NCBI RefSeq assembly: GCF_001429065.1
Contig: NZ_LMIB01000001.1
Coordinates: 124,588-188,587, forward strand
DNA: 64,000 nt
Source of the DNA: Sphingomonas sp. Root710
GTDB taxonomy: Bacteria; Pseudomonadota; Alphaproteobacteria; Sphingomonadales; Sphingomonadaceae
Reading direction: 5' to 3'
Shown here piece after piece: positions 35,833-44,503 of the stretch (positions are counted from its first letter, which is position 1; every line of letters begins with the position of its first letter). The translations under genes and the position numbers were made by a program. The notes under the pieces were generated by a model. The model made no database searches. It was not told the DNA's origin and saw only the letters and a program-made list of their open reading frames with translations.

Positions 35833-36993
35833 GTGACCGACCAGATCATACGCAATGACGAGTCCGACCGCCCCGATGCCGAAACTACGGAGGAAGCTGC
35901 TTCCCCAAGCCGGCGTCAGCGGTTGAGGCGCATACTGATCGTCGTGGCGGCAATCGCCATCATCGGTGGTCTCGGCTGGTATGCCTATCATCGGATGATC
36001 GGCCGGTTCATGCAGTCGACCGAGGATGCCTATGTCCAGGCCGACGCCGTCGTCGTCTCGCCCAAGGTGACGGGCTATGTCGACAAAGTGTTTGTTGCCG
36101 AGAACCAGCAGGTCCGCGCCGGCCAGCCGCTCGTCCAGATCGATCCGCGCGACTATCGCGCCCAGACGTCGCAGATCCGCGCGCAGATCGACGTGGCGGG
36201 CGCAAGCTTGGAAGGCGTCCGCGCCCAGATAAGCGAACAGCAGGCGGCGGTGGCCGAAGCCGAGGCGGCGCTTGCCGCCGCGCTCAGCGACGCCAGTTTC
36301 GCGCGCGGACAGGTAGCGCGCTATGCGCCGCTGGCCGCGTCGGGCGCGGAAAGCCGGGAGAAGCTCAGCGAACTGGAGACCCGGGCGCGCCAAGCTGACG
36401 CCCAGGCCAGCCGGGCGCGGGCGGCGCTGGTCGCGGCGCGGCGGCGGATCGATACGCTCGGCGCGCAGGCAAATCAGGCGCGTTCTCAGGGCGAGGCGGC
36501 GCGCGCGCAGCTGGACGCGGCCAAGGTCAACCTGGGCGCGACGCTGATCCGCGCGAGCATCAATGGCCGGATCGGGGACAAGTCGATCCGCGTCGGGCAA
36601 CTGGCCCAGGCGGGCACGCGGCTGATGTCGATCGTGCCGACCCAGCATCTCTATGTGGAGGCCAATTTCAAGGAGACGCAGCTGGGGCTGATGGGGCCCG
36701 GTCAGCCGGTTACGCTGGAAATCGATGCGCTGCCCGATGTCGAACTGCATGGCCGCGTCGAAAGCCTCGCACCGGGTACCGGCGCACAATTTTCGCTGAT
36801 CCCGCCGCAGAACGCGACCGGCAACTTTACCAAGATCGTGCAGCGCGTGCCGGTGCGCATCTCGGTCGAAGCCGGGCCGGACACGCTTGCCCTGCTGTTG
36901 CCGGGCATGTCCGTGCACGCCACCGTCGACACGCGTTCGGCTGCGGGCTCGCTCCAGCGCATTCGCGATGAGCAGGAGGCGCGCGGCCGGTGA
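35833..36993 (+). CDS. HlyD/EmrA-type membrane fusion protein
   Basis: The 386-residue periplasmic adaptor starts at GTG 35833. It has one N-terminal transmembrane helix (RILIVVAAIAIIGGLGWYAY), a biotinyl-lipoyl half (VVVSPKVTGYVDKVFVAENQ), a long coiled coil (residues about 110-210), the second lipoyl half (IRASINGRIGDKSIRVGQLA) and a beta-barrel. The longer frame to 35653 would run through the promoter. It is coupled by GTGA to the next gene and forms the inner-to-outer bridge of the pump. Confidence 0.93.
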   Translation: MTDQIIRNDESDRPDAETTEEAASPSRRQRLRRILIVVAAIAIIGGLGWYAYHRMIGRFMQSTEDAYVQADAVVVSPKVTGYVDKVFVAENQQVRAGQPLVQIDPRDYRAQTSQIRAQIDVAGASLEGVRAQISEQQAAVAEAEAALAAALSDASFARGQVARYAPLAASGAESREKLSELETRARQADAQASRARAALVAARRRIDTLGAQANQARSQGEAARAQLDAAKVNLGATLIRASINGRIGDKSIRVGQLAQAGTRLMSIVPTQHLYVEANFKETQLGLMGPGQPVTLEIDALPDVELHGRVESLAPGTGAQFSLIPPQNATGNFTKIVQRVPVRISVEAGPDTLALLLPGMSVHATVDTRSAAGSLQRIRDEQEARGR

Positions 36994-38567
36994 GTATGGC
37001 GGCGGCCTCTGCCATGGCCGGCGGGGCGGACGCCGTGCGTCCCCCCGCCAAGGCTGATCTCGGTGCCTGGCTGGCGGTCGCGGCGGGCACCCTCGGCGCA
37101 TTGATGGCGACGCTCGACATATCGATCGTCAATTCGGCTTTGCCCACCATCCAGGGCGAGATCGGCGCCAGCGGCACCGAGGGGACCTGGGTGGCGACGT
37201 CCTACCTCGTCGCCGAGATCGTCATCATTCCGATGGCGGCGTGGCTCGAACGGATGCTCGGCCTGCGCACCTTCCTGCTGGTCGCTGCGGGGCTGTTCAC
37301 GGGTTTCTCGGTCGTTTGCGGAACCGCATCGACGCTGACGATGATGATCATCGGCCGGGTGGGGCAGGGCTTCACCGGTGGGGCGATGATCCCGACCGCG
37401 CAAACCATCATCGCCCAGCGGCTGCCGCCGTCGCAACAGCCGGTCGGCATCGCCCTCTTCGGGGTGACCGCGATCATGGGCCCGGTCATCGGCCCGCTGA
37501 TCGGCGGCTGGCTGACCGAAAATCTCAGCTGGCATTATGCCTTTTTCATCAACGTGCCGATCTGTGCCGCGCTGGTCATTCTGCTGCTGGTCGGAATGCC
37601 GCATCGCAAGCCGCGGATCGACCTGCTCGTCGAGGCCGACTGGCTGGGCATCCTCGGGCTGGCGATGGGGCTTGGCGGGCTTACCGTGCTGCTCGAAGAG
37701 GGGCAACGCGAGCAGTGGTTTTCCTCCTCGTTCATCCAGACGATGGCGGTGATCAGCGGCATCGGTTTCGCATCGCTCTTTGCGGGACAGGTGATGGCGC
37801 GCAGGCCGATCATCAAGCTCAGTCTGCTCCTCGACCGGCAGTTCGGCGCGGTGGCGCTGATGGGCATCGTCCTCGGCATGGTGCTCTATGGGACATCTTA
37901 CGTCATTCCCCAGTTCCTTGCTGCGATCGCCAACTACGACTCGCTGCAGTCCGGCAAGATCGTGTTGCTGTCCGGCATTCCCAGCCTGATCGTCATGGCA
38001 TTGATCCCGATCCTGATGCGCACGGTGGACATCCGGATCGCGGTGGGGGGCGGCCTGCTGATCATGGCCGGTTCCTCCTTCCTCGATGCTTCGCTGACGA
38101 TCGAGTCCGCAGGCGGTGACTTCGTCGTTTCGCAGCTGCTGCGCGGCGTCGGGCAGATATTGGGGATGATCTTCCTGAGCCAGGCGGTCGTGCGCTCGGT
38201 GCCGCCCGAAGACGCAGGCGACGCGTCGGGCCTGTTCAATTCGGTCCGCAACCTGGGCGGCAGCCTGGCGCTTGCCGGCATCGCCACCTTACAGGACCAG
38301 CGGCTCTGGTTCCATTCGCGCCGTTTGGAGGAGACGCTGAGCGCCAATGCGGTGGCGGTACAGGATTATGTCGGAAATTATAGCGCAGCGATGGGCGGCG
38401 CTTCCGGAGCTATCAACGATATATCGCGGCAGATAGCCGCACAGGCGCTGGTGATGACCTTCAACGATATTTTCTGGATCATGGCGGTGGGGACGATGAT
38501 CGCACTGCCGCTCGTGTTCTTCCTTCGTCCGCTTCCCCAGGGTGCCGCTCCGGCGGCGATGCACTGA
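36990..38567 (+). CDS. EmrB/QacA-type MFS drug:H+ antiporter (DHA2)
   Basis: The 525-residue protein has 14 predicted membrane helices. Motifs are LDISIVNSALPTIQGEIGAS (motif D1) and GRVGQGFTGGAMIPTAQTII (motif C-like region), then GPVIGPLIGGWLTENLSWHY. GTG 36990 overlaps the stop of the adaptor gene, and ATG 36996 is an alternative. With the adaptor and the outer-membrane factor it makes a complete tripartite exporter. Confidence 0.95.
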   Translation: MSMAAASAMAGGADAVRPPAKADLGAWLAVAAGTLGALMATLDISIVNSALPTIQGEIGASGTEGTWVATSYLVAEIVIIPMAAWLERMLGLRTFLLVAAGLFTGFSVVCGTASTLTMMIIGRVGQGFTGGAMIPTAQTIIAQRLPPSQQPVGIALFGVTAIMGPVIGPLIGGWLTENLSWHYAFFINVPICAALVILLLVGMPHRKPRIDLLVEADWLGILGLAMGLGGLTVLLEEGQREQWFSSSFIQTMAVISGIGFASLFAGQVMARRPIIKLSLLLDRQFGAVALMGIVLGMVLYGTSYVIPQFLAAIANYDSLQSGKIVLLSGIPSLIVMALIPILMRTVDIRIAVGGGLLIMAGSSFLDASLTIESAGGDFVVSQLLRGVGQILGMIFLSQAVVRSVPPEDAGDASGLFNSVRNLGGSLALAGIATLQDQRLWFHSRRLEETLSANAVAVQDYVGNYSAAMGGASGAINDISRQIAAQALVMTFNDIFWIMAVGTMIALPLVFFLRPLPQGAAPAAMH

Positions 38568-39997
38568 TGCGACACATCATCCCACCCGCGCTCCTCGCGC
38601 TGCTCGCCGGTTGTACCGTGGGGCCCGATTATCATGGCCCCGTCGCCAGTCCGGCGACCACGCCGCGCGCCGCCTTCGTGCGGGCCGGTGAATTCATCCC
38701 AGCGGCCGAGCCCGCGCTTGCCGATTGGTGGACGGCGTTCGGCGACACGACGCTGAACGCGCTCGAGGCACGAGCGCTCGCCGGCAATCCGGGCATTGCG
38801 GTCGCCGAGGCACGGCTGCGCCAGGCGCGCGCCGGGCTGCGGCTCGAGCGGGCGAACGGCGCCCCCACCGTCAATACGAGTGCGACCTATCTCCACGCCA
38901 CGCTACCCGGGGTGAACATCGGGCAAGCGAACGACGCGTCTACCGACGACGGAAGCCAGTCGCTCAACTTCTACAATGTCGGCTTCGACGCCAGCTGGGA
39001 GCTCGATCTCTTCGGCGGACACCGTCGCAGCCTCGAAGCAGCGCGGGCGCAGCTGGGCGCGGCGCAGGCGAATGTCGCCGACGCGCAGCTGAGTCTTACC
39101 GCGGACGTCGCGCGGACCTATGTTTCGCTGCGCGACGTGCAGAACCGCCTCGCACTGGCCCGCCGCTCCGCCGCCATGCAGCGGCAGATGCTCGATCTGC
39201 TGCGGCAGCGTTTCGACCGCGGTGCGGTATCGGCGCTGGACGTCGAGCGCTTCGCCGGGCAGGTCGAAACGACCGAAGGCGGCCTGATCCCGCTTCAGGC
39301 GCAGATCGCGAGCTATCAAAACGCGCTGGCGGTGCTCGCAGGCGAGCAGCCGGGCGAACTCGATGCCGTGCTGTCGCCGGCCGCGGCGGTGCCGTTGCCG
39401 CCCGCCGCGGTGCCCGTCGGCGATCCGGCTGCGCTGCTTCGCCGCCGCCCCGATATCATCGCTGCCGAACGCCGGCTTGCGCAACGCACGGCGCAGATCG
39501 GCACGGCTCAGGCGGCGCGGCTGCCCCGCTTGAGCCTGCTGGGGCTGATCGGTATTGGCGGAACAAGGCCGGGCGATGTCCTCGATCCCGACAATCTTAC
39601 CGCGCTGGCCGTGCCGATGCTGCAATGGAATGCCCTCGACTTCGGCCGGGGCGCTGCGCGCGTGCGCCAGGCCGAGGGCGCCCGCGACGAGGCGGAGGCG
39701 CAGTATCGCAGCGCAGTGCTCACGGCGCTGCGCGACGCGGAAGACGCGCTGAGCCGTTTCGGCGCACGCCGGCAATCGGTCGCGAGCGCGGCGCGCGCCA
39801 GGGCTTCGGCCGCGCGGGCCGCGGATCTGATGCAGCAGCGCTTCCGCGCCGGGACCGCTACGCTGATCGATACGCTCGATGCCGAGCGCCAGCGGATAGC
39901 GGCCGAGGACAGCCTATCGTCGGCGACCGCCAACCTTACCGGAGATTATATCGCCCTCCAAAAGGCGCTTGGCCTGGGGTGGACATCGCACGATTGA
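38567..39997 (+). CDS. Outer-membrane efflux factor (NodT/OprM-type lipoprotein)
   Basis: The 476-residue protein has a lipoprotein signal with lipobox LLAGC (Cys16) followed by TVGPDYHGP, the usual OprM start. Two OEP repeats follow (ALAGNPGIAVAEARLRQARA and VRQAEGARDEAEAQYRSAVL). TolC-like coiled-coil helices and the equatorial region are evident. The start shares its base with the last base of the MFS stop (TGATG), so all three genes form one operon. Confidence 0.94.
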   Translation: MRHIIPPALLALLAGCTVGPDYHGPVASPATTPRAAFVRAGEFIPAAEPALADWWTAFGDTTLNALEARALAGNPGIAVAEARLRQARAGLRLERANGAPTVNTSATYLHATLPGVNIGQANDASTDDGSQSLNFYNVGFDASWELDLFGGHRRSLEAARAQLGAAQANVADAQLSLTADVARTYVSLRDVQNRLALARRSAAMQRQMLDLLRQRFDRGAVSALDVERFAGQVETTEGGLIPLQAQIASYQNALAVLAGEQPGELDAVLSPAAAVPLPPAAVPVGDPAALLRRRPDIIAAERRLAQRTAQIGTAQAARLPRLSLLGLIGIGGTRPGDVLDPDNLTALAVPMLQWNALDFGRGAARVRQAEGARDEAEAQYRSAVLTALRDAEDALSRFGARRQSVASAARARASAARAADLMQQRFRAGTATLIDTLDAERQRIAAEDSLSSATANLTGDYIALQKALGLGWTSHD

Positions 39998-40196
39998 GGG
40001 TCTGAGGCCTGAAGCTGTTGCTTTGATGCAACGATCGGGCACAGTTCCACAGATATACGCGCGGTCGCGCAACCCTGTCGCCCCCGCAACGTTTGGTGTG
40101 CATTCGGACCTCCGATCCGCGGCCCTGCCTCGATCGGTCACCGGATTGAGGTGTCGGACGGTGGGTCCGGCCGGGCAGGTTGAACAGGGAAGTGAT

Positions 40197-41324
40197 ATGC
40201 GCAGAATGACCCTTTTGGCGGCACTAGCCGCGACGGCGCTGGCTGCGCCGGCTCTCGCCCGCGACAACAGCTGGTATGTTGGCGTCGAGGGCGGCGTGAT
40301 GAAGCCGCGTGATACGAAGTTTGACGTCGGGCCCTCGCCGATTGCTCCTGCGGGCGGTCGGACCACGGTGGAGAACAAGCTCGGCTACGATGTCGATGCG
40401 GTGCTCGGTTATGACTTCGGCATGATCCGGCTCGAAGAGGAGATCGCCTATAAACGGGCGAGGGTGAAGGAGATCACCACCACCGCCGCGCGCACGCCGG
40501 CCAATGCGGGGGGCGTCGGCGCTCCGCCGGGGGTCTATCCCGACGCATCGGGCAAGACGACTGCGTTCGGCGTGATGATCAACGCGCTGCTCGATTTCGG
40601 CGACGAGGATGGCTTGTCCTTCTATGCCGGCGGCGGCGCTGGCATCGCGGGTGTCAAACTGCAGAACTACAATGTTTCGGGCGACGACTTCATCGACTTC
40701 AAGCTGGCCAAGCGTTTCGCCTGGCAGGCGATCGCCGGTGTTCGCTACGCGGTCAGCGACCATGTCGATGTCGGTGTGAAGTACCGCTACTACACCGTGA
40801 CGAAGGTACGCCCGGTCGATGTCGCCAACGCCCAATATGACGGCAAGTGGCGGTCGCATAGCGCGATGCTGAGCCTGATCTACAATATCGGCGGACGCGC
40901 TGAAGCGGCGGCTCCCCCGCCACCGCCACCGCCCCCGCCGCCGCCCCCTCCGCCGCCGCCCCCGCCGCCGCCGCCGCCAGTGGTTGAGGCCCCGGGTCCG
41001 TTCATCGTGTTCTTCGACTGGGATAAGTCGGACATCACGGCGGAAGCGGCGTCGATCCTCGATAACGCGGCCAATGCCTATGCCACGACCGGTCAGGCCC
41101 GTGTCCAGCTTGCCGGCCATGCCGACAAGTCGGGCGGCGACCAGTATAATGTCGGTCTCTCGCAGCGTCGTGCCGACGCGGTGAAGGCCTACCTGGCTGG
41201 CAAGGGTGTTCCGGAAGCGGCGATCGCGACCGAAGCCTTCGGCGAAAGCCGTCCGCTGGTCGACACCGCCGACGGCGTCCGCGAACCGCAGAACCGCCGC
41301 GTGGAAATCACCTTCGGCTCGTAA
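40197..41324 (+). CDS. OmpA-family outer-membrane protein with polyproline hinge
   Basis: The 375-residue protein has a signal peptide (MRRMTLLAALAATALAAPAL), an eight-stranded porin-like barrel of about 200 residues and then an unbroken run of 22 prolines (residues 240-261, bases 40914-40979). The OmpA peptidoglycan-binding domain follows (FDWDKSDITAEAASILDNAA, then QLAGHADKSGGDQYNVGLSQ and NRRVEITFGS). The proline run is a rigid spacer between membrane and cell wall and is prone to length variation. A strong terminator follows. Confidence 0.94.
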   Translation: MRRMTLLAALAATALAAPALARDNSWYVGVEGGVMKPRDTKFDVGPSPIAPAGGRTTVENKLGYDVDAVLGYDFGMIRLEEEIAYKRARVKEITTTAARTPANAGGVGAPPGVYPDASGKTTAFGVMINALLDFGDEDGLSFYAGGGAGIAGVKLQNYNVSGDDFIDFKLAKRFAWQAIAGVRYAVSDHVDVGVKYRYYTVTKVRPVDVANAQYDGKWRSHSAMLSLIYNIGGRAEAAAPPPPPPPPPPPPPPPPPPPPPPVVEAPGPFIVFFDWDKSDITAEAASILDNAANAYATTGQARVQLAGHADKSGGDQYNVGLSQRRADAVKAYLAGKGVPEAAIATEAFGESRPLVDTADGVREPQNRRVEITFGS

Positions 41325-41364
41325 GCGGTTCGGTCATCGCTTCGGCGACGACCGGCAAAGAATT

Positions 41365-41391
41365 GGGTCGGCCTTCGGGCCGGCCCTTTTT
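41365..41391 (+). terminator. Strong terminator after the OmpA gene
   Basis: GGGTCGGCC pairs with GGCCGGCCC around a TTCG loop, followed by TTTTT. The stem includes one G-T pair. It stands 40 bp after the OmpA stop. Confidence 0.92.
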
Positions 41392-41428
41392 CTATGGATG
41401 GGAAGGCGGCTGATTGCTGCCAGCGCCG

Positions 41429-41647
41429 TCATTTCGGGCGGCGCTGGCGGTTGCCGAGCATCGGGGCTGCGATCTTTAACGCGATCACCGCGACCAGCAG
41501 CGCAGCTCCCACCACGACGATGCGTGGCGATCCGGACATGATCACGAAGGCGGCGCCAGCCACGCCGAGGGTGACCATCAGGATGTTGTCCGACAGCGAC
41601 GCCGCCGGGCGGCAATGCTCGCAGCTGCAATCTCGTTCGTGGCGCAC
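41429..41647 (-). CDS. Small two-helix membrane protein with N-terminal cysteine cluster
   Basis: The 72-residue product starts at GTG 41647 with AAGGGA eight bases upstream. The N-terminus carries CSCEHC (residues 7-12), a metal- or redox-capable cluster, and two hydrophobic helices follow (ILMVTLGVAGAAFVIMSG and IVVVGAALLVAVIALKIA). It ends NRQRRPK. Two Crp-like palindromes lie 55-110 bp upstream. Function is unknown. Confidence 0.7.
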   Translation of the reverse strand: MRHERDCSCEHCRPAASLSDNILMVTLGVAGAAFVIMSGSPRIVVVGAALLVAVIALKIAAPMLGNRQRRPK

Positions 41648-41701
41648 GGCGTGATTCCCTTGTCCCTGATCCCGGCCTAGCGCGGAGAAGACCGCGATGC
41701 G

Positions 41702-41717
41702 CGTGACTGCGGTCACG
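41702..41717. promoter_or_regulatory. Crp-like palindrome 1
   Basis: CGTGACTGCGGTCACG has perfect 6-bp arms (CGTGAC/GTCACG) with four bases between. The GTGA-N6-TCAC layout is that of a Crp/Fnr-family site. It is 55 bp upstream of the GTG 41647 start and 106 bp upstream of ATG 41823. Confidence 0.6.
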
Positions 41718-41743
41718 CGGGTTCGTCAGGGCGATTGCATCGG

Positions 41744-41759
41744 CGTGAGGCCGGTCACG
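41744..41759. promoter_or_regulatory. Crp-like palindrome 2
   Basis: CGTGAGGCCGGTCACG has 5-bp arms. Its centre is 42 bp, four helical turns, from that of palindrome 1, so both could be bound on the same DNA face. Confidence 0.5.
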
Positions 41760-41822
41760 CGTCCGCCGCACGGTGCCGGCCTATTCGATTCCACGTCGAT
41801 GATTCGCGCGGAAGGAGCCGCT

Positions 41823-42092
41823 ATGGCCAATCGCATCGTGACGTTAGACAGGGTCGCGCAACTGCTGGCCGCCGATGCCGGCGTCTCCTGGCGCGAACTG
41901 CCCGACTATCCGGGTTTCTCGAAAGGGCGCTGGCGCGATCAGGCCCGCTGGCTGATCCGCCGCGACGCTCCCGCCGCACATGTCGTCGAGGGCCGGGTCG
42001 AATGGGACGGGCGGACGGCTGACGACGTCGTCCGAAATTTTTCGGTACGAGACTTTCTGCGCCTGATGGAGGTGCAGAAATTCTCACGGTGA
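41823..42092 (+). CDS. Small hypothetical protein
   Basis: The 89-residue protein begins MANRIVTLDRVAQLLAADAG and has SWRELPDYPGFSKGRWRDQA and the tail DFLRLMEVQKFSR. It is soluble and has no signal peptide. AAGGAG is six bases before the ATG. It is not recognised. Its end overlaps the longer reading frame of the Crp/Fnr regulator, so it could be co-transcribed with it. Confidence 0.6.
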   Translation: MANRIVTLDRVAQLLAADAGVSWRELPDYPGFSKGRWRDQARWLIRRDAPAAHVVEGRVEWDGRTADDVVRNFSVRDFLRLMEVQKFSR

Positions 42093-42151
42093 AACGCCTC
42101 GATTCCGCGAGCAGCGCCGGTTCGACGCCTATCCGCGTCGAACGCCCCTTC

Positions 42152-42180
42152 GCGCAATTATCGGTCGCACGAAATTGCGC
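42152..42180. promoter_or_regulatory. Inverted repeat at the Crp/Fnr gene start
   Basis: GCGCAATT (42152-42159) and AATTGCGC (42173-42180) are perfect 8-bp arms with 13 bases between. The repeat ends one base before ATG 42182. It could be an autoregulatory operator or a translational hairpin. Confidence 0.5.
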
Positions 42181-42181
42181 T

Positions 42182-42883
42182 ATGCAGGGCGGGGCACCGA
42201 TGGCACCGTCGATGCAGGGGACGATGCCGTTGGATCTCGATGAGCGAATAGCCGCGGTACGGGCGATCTTCCGGTGTGACGATCAGACCGCACGCCGGCT
42301 CAACGCGGTGCTGGTGCATCAGCATGTCGCAGCGAAGCAGCCCATCGCACATCAGGGCGATCCTTCGAACCATTGCTGGCTCGTCATCGACGGCGCGGTT
42401 CGGGTGCATGCGCTGGGCATCGACGGGCAGCGCCAGCAGCTCGCGCAGCATGGGCCCGGCGAACTGTTCGGCGCCTATCCCGAACCGACCATCCATCGCG
42501 CCGAAATCGCGGCGCAGAAGGAGACCCACCTGCTGCGGGTCGAAGCGCGGACGCTGTCGGCGCTCGCCGCCGAACATGCCCAGATAGGGTCGGCGCTTGC
42601 CATCCTGCTCGCCCGCCAGCTTGATCGCGCGCTCGACCGCGTGGTCGCCCGCACCACCTATAGCGCGACCGGGCGGGTCTATGCGCAGCTACTCCAGCTT
42701 GCCGGGGAAAGCCTGCGCATCGCCCCGCCGCCTTTGGTGACCGCGCTCGCGCTGAGCGCCAACACCTCGCGCGAGACCGCGTCCCGCGCGCTGGCGTCGC
42801 TGATCCGGCGCGGCATCGTTAGACGGGATGACAGCGAATTGGTGATCGCCGCGCCGCGCATGTTGCAGGAACTGATCTGTTAG
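42182..42883 (+). CDS. Crp/Fnr-family transcriptional regulator
   Basis: The protein has an N-terminal cyclic-nucleotide-binding-like domain (QPIAHQGDPSNHCWLVIDGA, then RVHALGIDGQRQQLAQHGPG and ELFGAYPEPTIHRAEIAAQK) and a C-terminal HTH (VTALALSANTSRETASRALA, then SLIRRGIVRRDDSELVI). It lacks the four N-terminal cysteines of Fnr. Starts at 42182, 42200 and 42224 are possible; the last has AGGGGA close by. Nearby Crp-like palindromes at 41702, 41744 and 46781 may be its targets, but that is inference. Confidence 0.85.
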   Translation: MQGGAPMAPSMQGTMPLDLDERIAAVRAIFRCDDQTARRLNAVLVHQHVAAKQPIAHQGDPSNHCWLVIDGAVRVHALGIDGQRQQLAQHGPGELFGAYPEPTIHRAEIAAQKETHLLRVEARTLSALAAEHAQIGSALAILLARQLDRALDRVVARTTYSATGRVYAQLLQLAGESLRIAPPPLVTALALSANTSRETASRALASLIRRGIVRRDDSELVIAAPRMLQELIC

Positions 42884-42901
42884 CCGAGCGAACATTGAGT
42901 T

Positions 42902-42987
42902 CGTCACCCCGGGCTTGATCCGGGGTCCCGCTTCCTTTGCACGGTGGACGAAGAAAAGCGGGATCCCGGGTCAAGCCCGGGATGACG
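42902..42987. repeat. Large inverted repeat (REP-like), partly coding
   Basis: Two 32-bp arms (42902-42933 and 42956-42987) are complementary with about three mismatches, around a 22-bp loop. The arms contain CCCGGGCTTGA. This style of repeat, seen in protein as RHPGLDPGSRF, is known to be dispersed in many alphaproteobacterial genomes. It lies between convergent genes and contributes the last residues and stop of the SLOG protein, so it can act as a terminator and as coding DNA. Confidence 0.75.
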
Positions 42988-44472
42988 AGACAGATCAGGC
43001 GTCCGAGCCCAGCTCACCATGCTGATCGGAATATCGCCGAGCGGTGTGACGATCTCGCCCGCGGCCTCGAAGTTGAGATATGGGGCGTGGAGGTCCATCG
43101 CCAGCGCGCCGGGGCAGGCGGCGTAGACGCTGTCGGCGGGAGCGGCGCGGGCGAGCAGCATGGCGGTCTCGGCCATGTCGTCGAGCGGCTCGTCCTCGAT
43201 ATCGACGATCCGGTAATCGAGTCCGATCCGGTTGCCCGGCGCAGCGCGGAGCGCAGCTACTGCCAGATCGGCGGCTGCCGCGAGCGTCTCGACCTGCATG
43301 ACCGTGAGGCCTGACAGCGTGTCGGTCAGCGCCCCGGCGGGGAGCGGAAGGTCCGGCGGCAGCGGACGGGCGGAGGCGAGGATCGCGCGCCGGCTGCGGA
43401 TCGCGAGCGGCTGTTCGCTGCGCGCCGCGGATCGTTCGATCACGATATCGTGGAAGCTCAGGCCCCGGCGGCGCCAGGCGGTTTCGGATGCGAAGGGCGG
43501 ATCGGACGGGCGGCGGACCCGCAGCGCGACTGCTTCGCTGGCGAGCGTGCGGGCGCGGCGGATGGCGAGGCCCATCGCCACTTCCTCGCCCAGGGTGATG
43601 CCCGCTTCGGACAGGACATCCGCGTCGGACAAGGTCTCGATCTGCTCGGCGTCGTCGATCAGCCGGTCGAAGCGGGCCGCCCAGTCCGCACCGAAGCGGG
43701 CAACCGATTCCTGGCGAAAGATGTCGATCGAGGTTGGCAGCACGACGTGCAGTTGCGCGCCGCGCGCCACCGCGATTTCGGCGACGACGATGTCCGCGCC
43801 CGCGGCCAGCGCGCCGAACACGAAACCGGGACGGATCGCGTCATAGGCGGCGGTGATCGCCTCGCGGGCGCCGGCATCGTCGTGCGCCAGCCCGATCAGC
43901 CCGCTGAAGTGCAGGCTCGGCGGCGGGCGGAGATGATCGAGCATCGTCGCGGGCTGCCCTGCCTGTTCGAGGATGAGCCTCAACTGGCCGAGCGTGGCGG
44001 CATGGTCCTCCCAGGCCGATGGCGTGCCGGCGATTGCGGCTTCCAGCGCCGCTTTGCCCGCAGCGTAGCGGCCGAGCAGCAGTTCGGCTTCGGCGCGGGT
44101 GGCGCCCAGCCAGTAATGCGTTTCGGGCTCGTGGCGGCCGCTGTCGAGCAGCGCCAGAGTCTTTTCGGCGAGCAGCCGGGCCTGATCGGCCTTGTCGTTG
44201 AAGAAGGCGATCGTCGCGGCGTTGATCAGCGGATAGGTGGCGCGCCGGTCGCCCGCTGCCGCCAGATAGGCAGCCTCGGCCTGTTCGAAAAACGCCGATC
44301 GCTGCGCGCCGCCCGCGCGGAGCGCACGATCCTTGAGCAGACGCCCGCGCAGGCTGAGCGCGTCGGGCTGAGTCGAGAACAGCAGGCCTGACGCCTCGAA
44401 CATCCGCCAGGCGCGTAGCGTGTCGCCCGTGCGGGCGACCTGCCTGATCCTGGCGAGGTTCGATAGAGTCAC
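42904..44472 (-). CDS. TRAFs-binding (TPR-S) / SLOG / degenerate nucleotide-cyclase protein
   Basis: The 522-residue protein has three parts. Residues 1-180 are helical repeats with LRGRLLKDRALRAGGAQRSA and TYPLINAATIAFF, the pattern of the MAP3K TRAFs-binding (TPR-S) domain. Residues 185-320 (GFVFGALAAGADIVVAEIAV, LHVVLPTSIDIFRQESV) match a SLOG nucleotide-sensor/processing domain. Residues 355-490 resemble a class III cyclase domain without its metal aspartates (RIGLDYRIVDIEDEPLDDMA, SVYAACPGALAMDL). The last 32 residues are encoded by the inverted repeat. TPR-S and SLOG domains are described in bacterial conflict systems. It follows the unknown gene after 31 bp and is the last gene of the TIR operon. 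Confidence 0.78.
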   Translation of the reverse strand: MTLSNLARIRQVARTGDTLRAWRMFEASGLLFSTQPDALSLRGRLLKDRALRAGGAQRSAFFEQAEAAYLAAAGDRRATYPLINAATIAFFNDKADQARLLAEKTLALLDSGRHEPETHYWLGATRAEAELLLGRYAAGKAALEAAIAGTPSAWEDHAATLGQLRLILEQAGQPATMLDHLRPPPSLHFSGLIGLAHDDAGAREAITAAYDAIRPGFVFGALAAGADIVVAEIAVARGAQLHVVLPTSIDIFRQESVARFGADWAARFDRLIDDAEQIETLSDADVLSEAGITLGEEVAMGLAIRRARTLASEAVALRVRRPSDPPFASETAWRRRGLSFHDIVIERSAARSEQPLAIRSRRAILASARPLPPDLPLPAGALTDTLSGLTVMQVETLAAAADLAVAALRAAPGNRIGLDYRIVDIEDEPLDDMAETAMLLARAAPADSVYAACPGALAMDLHAPYLNFEAAGEIVTPLGDIPISMVSWARTPDLSRHPGLDPGSRFSSSTVQRKRDPGSSPG

Positions 44473-44503
44473 GCGGTCATTCTCCAGCCCGATTGGTCAG
44501 CGG

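Noticed and set aside
40914-40979. Repeat of CCN triplets as a CRISPR or satellite array
   Set aside because: It is an in-frame polyproline coding run within the OmpA gene.
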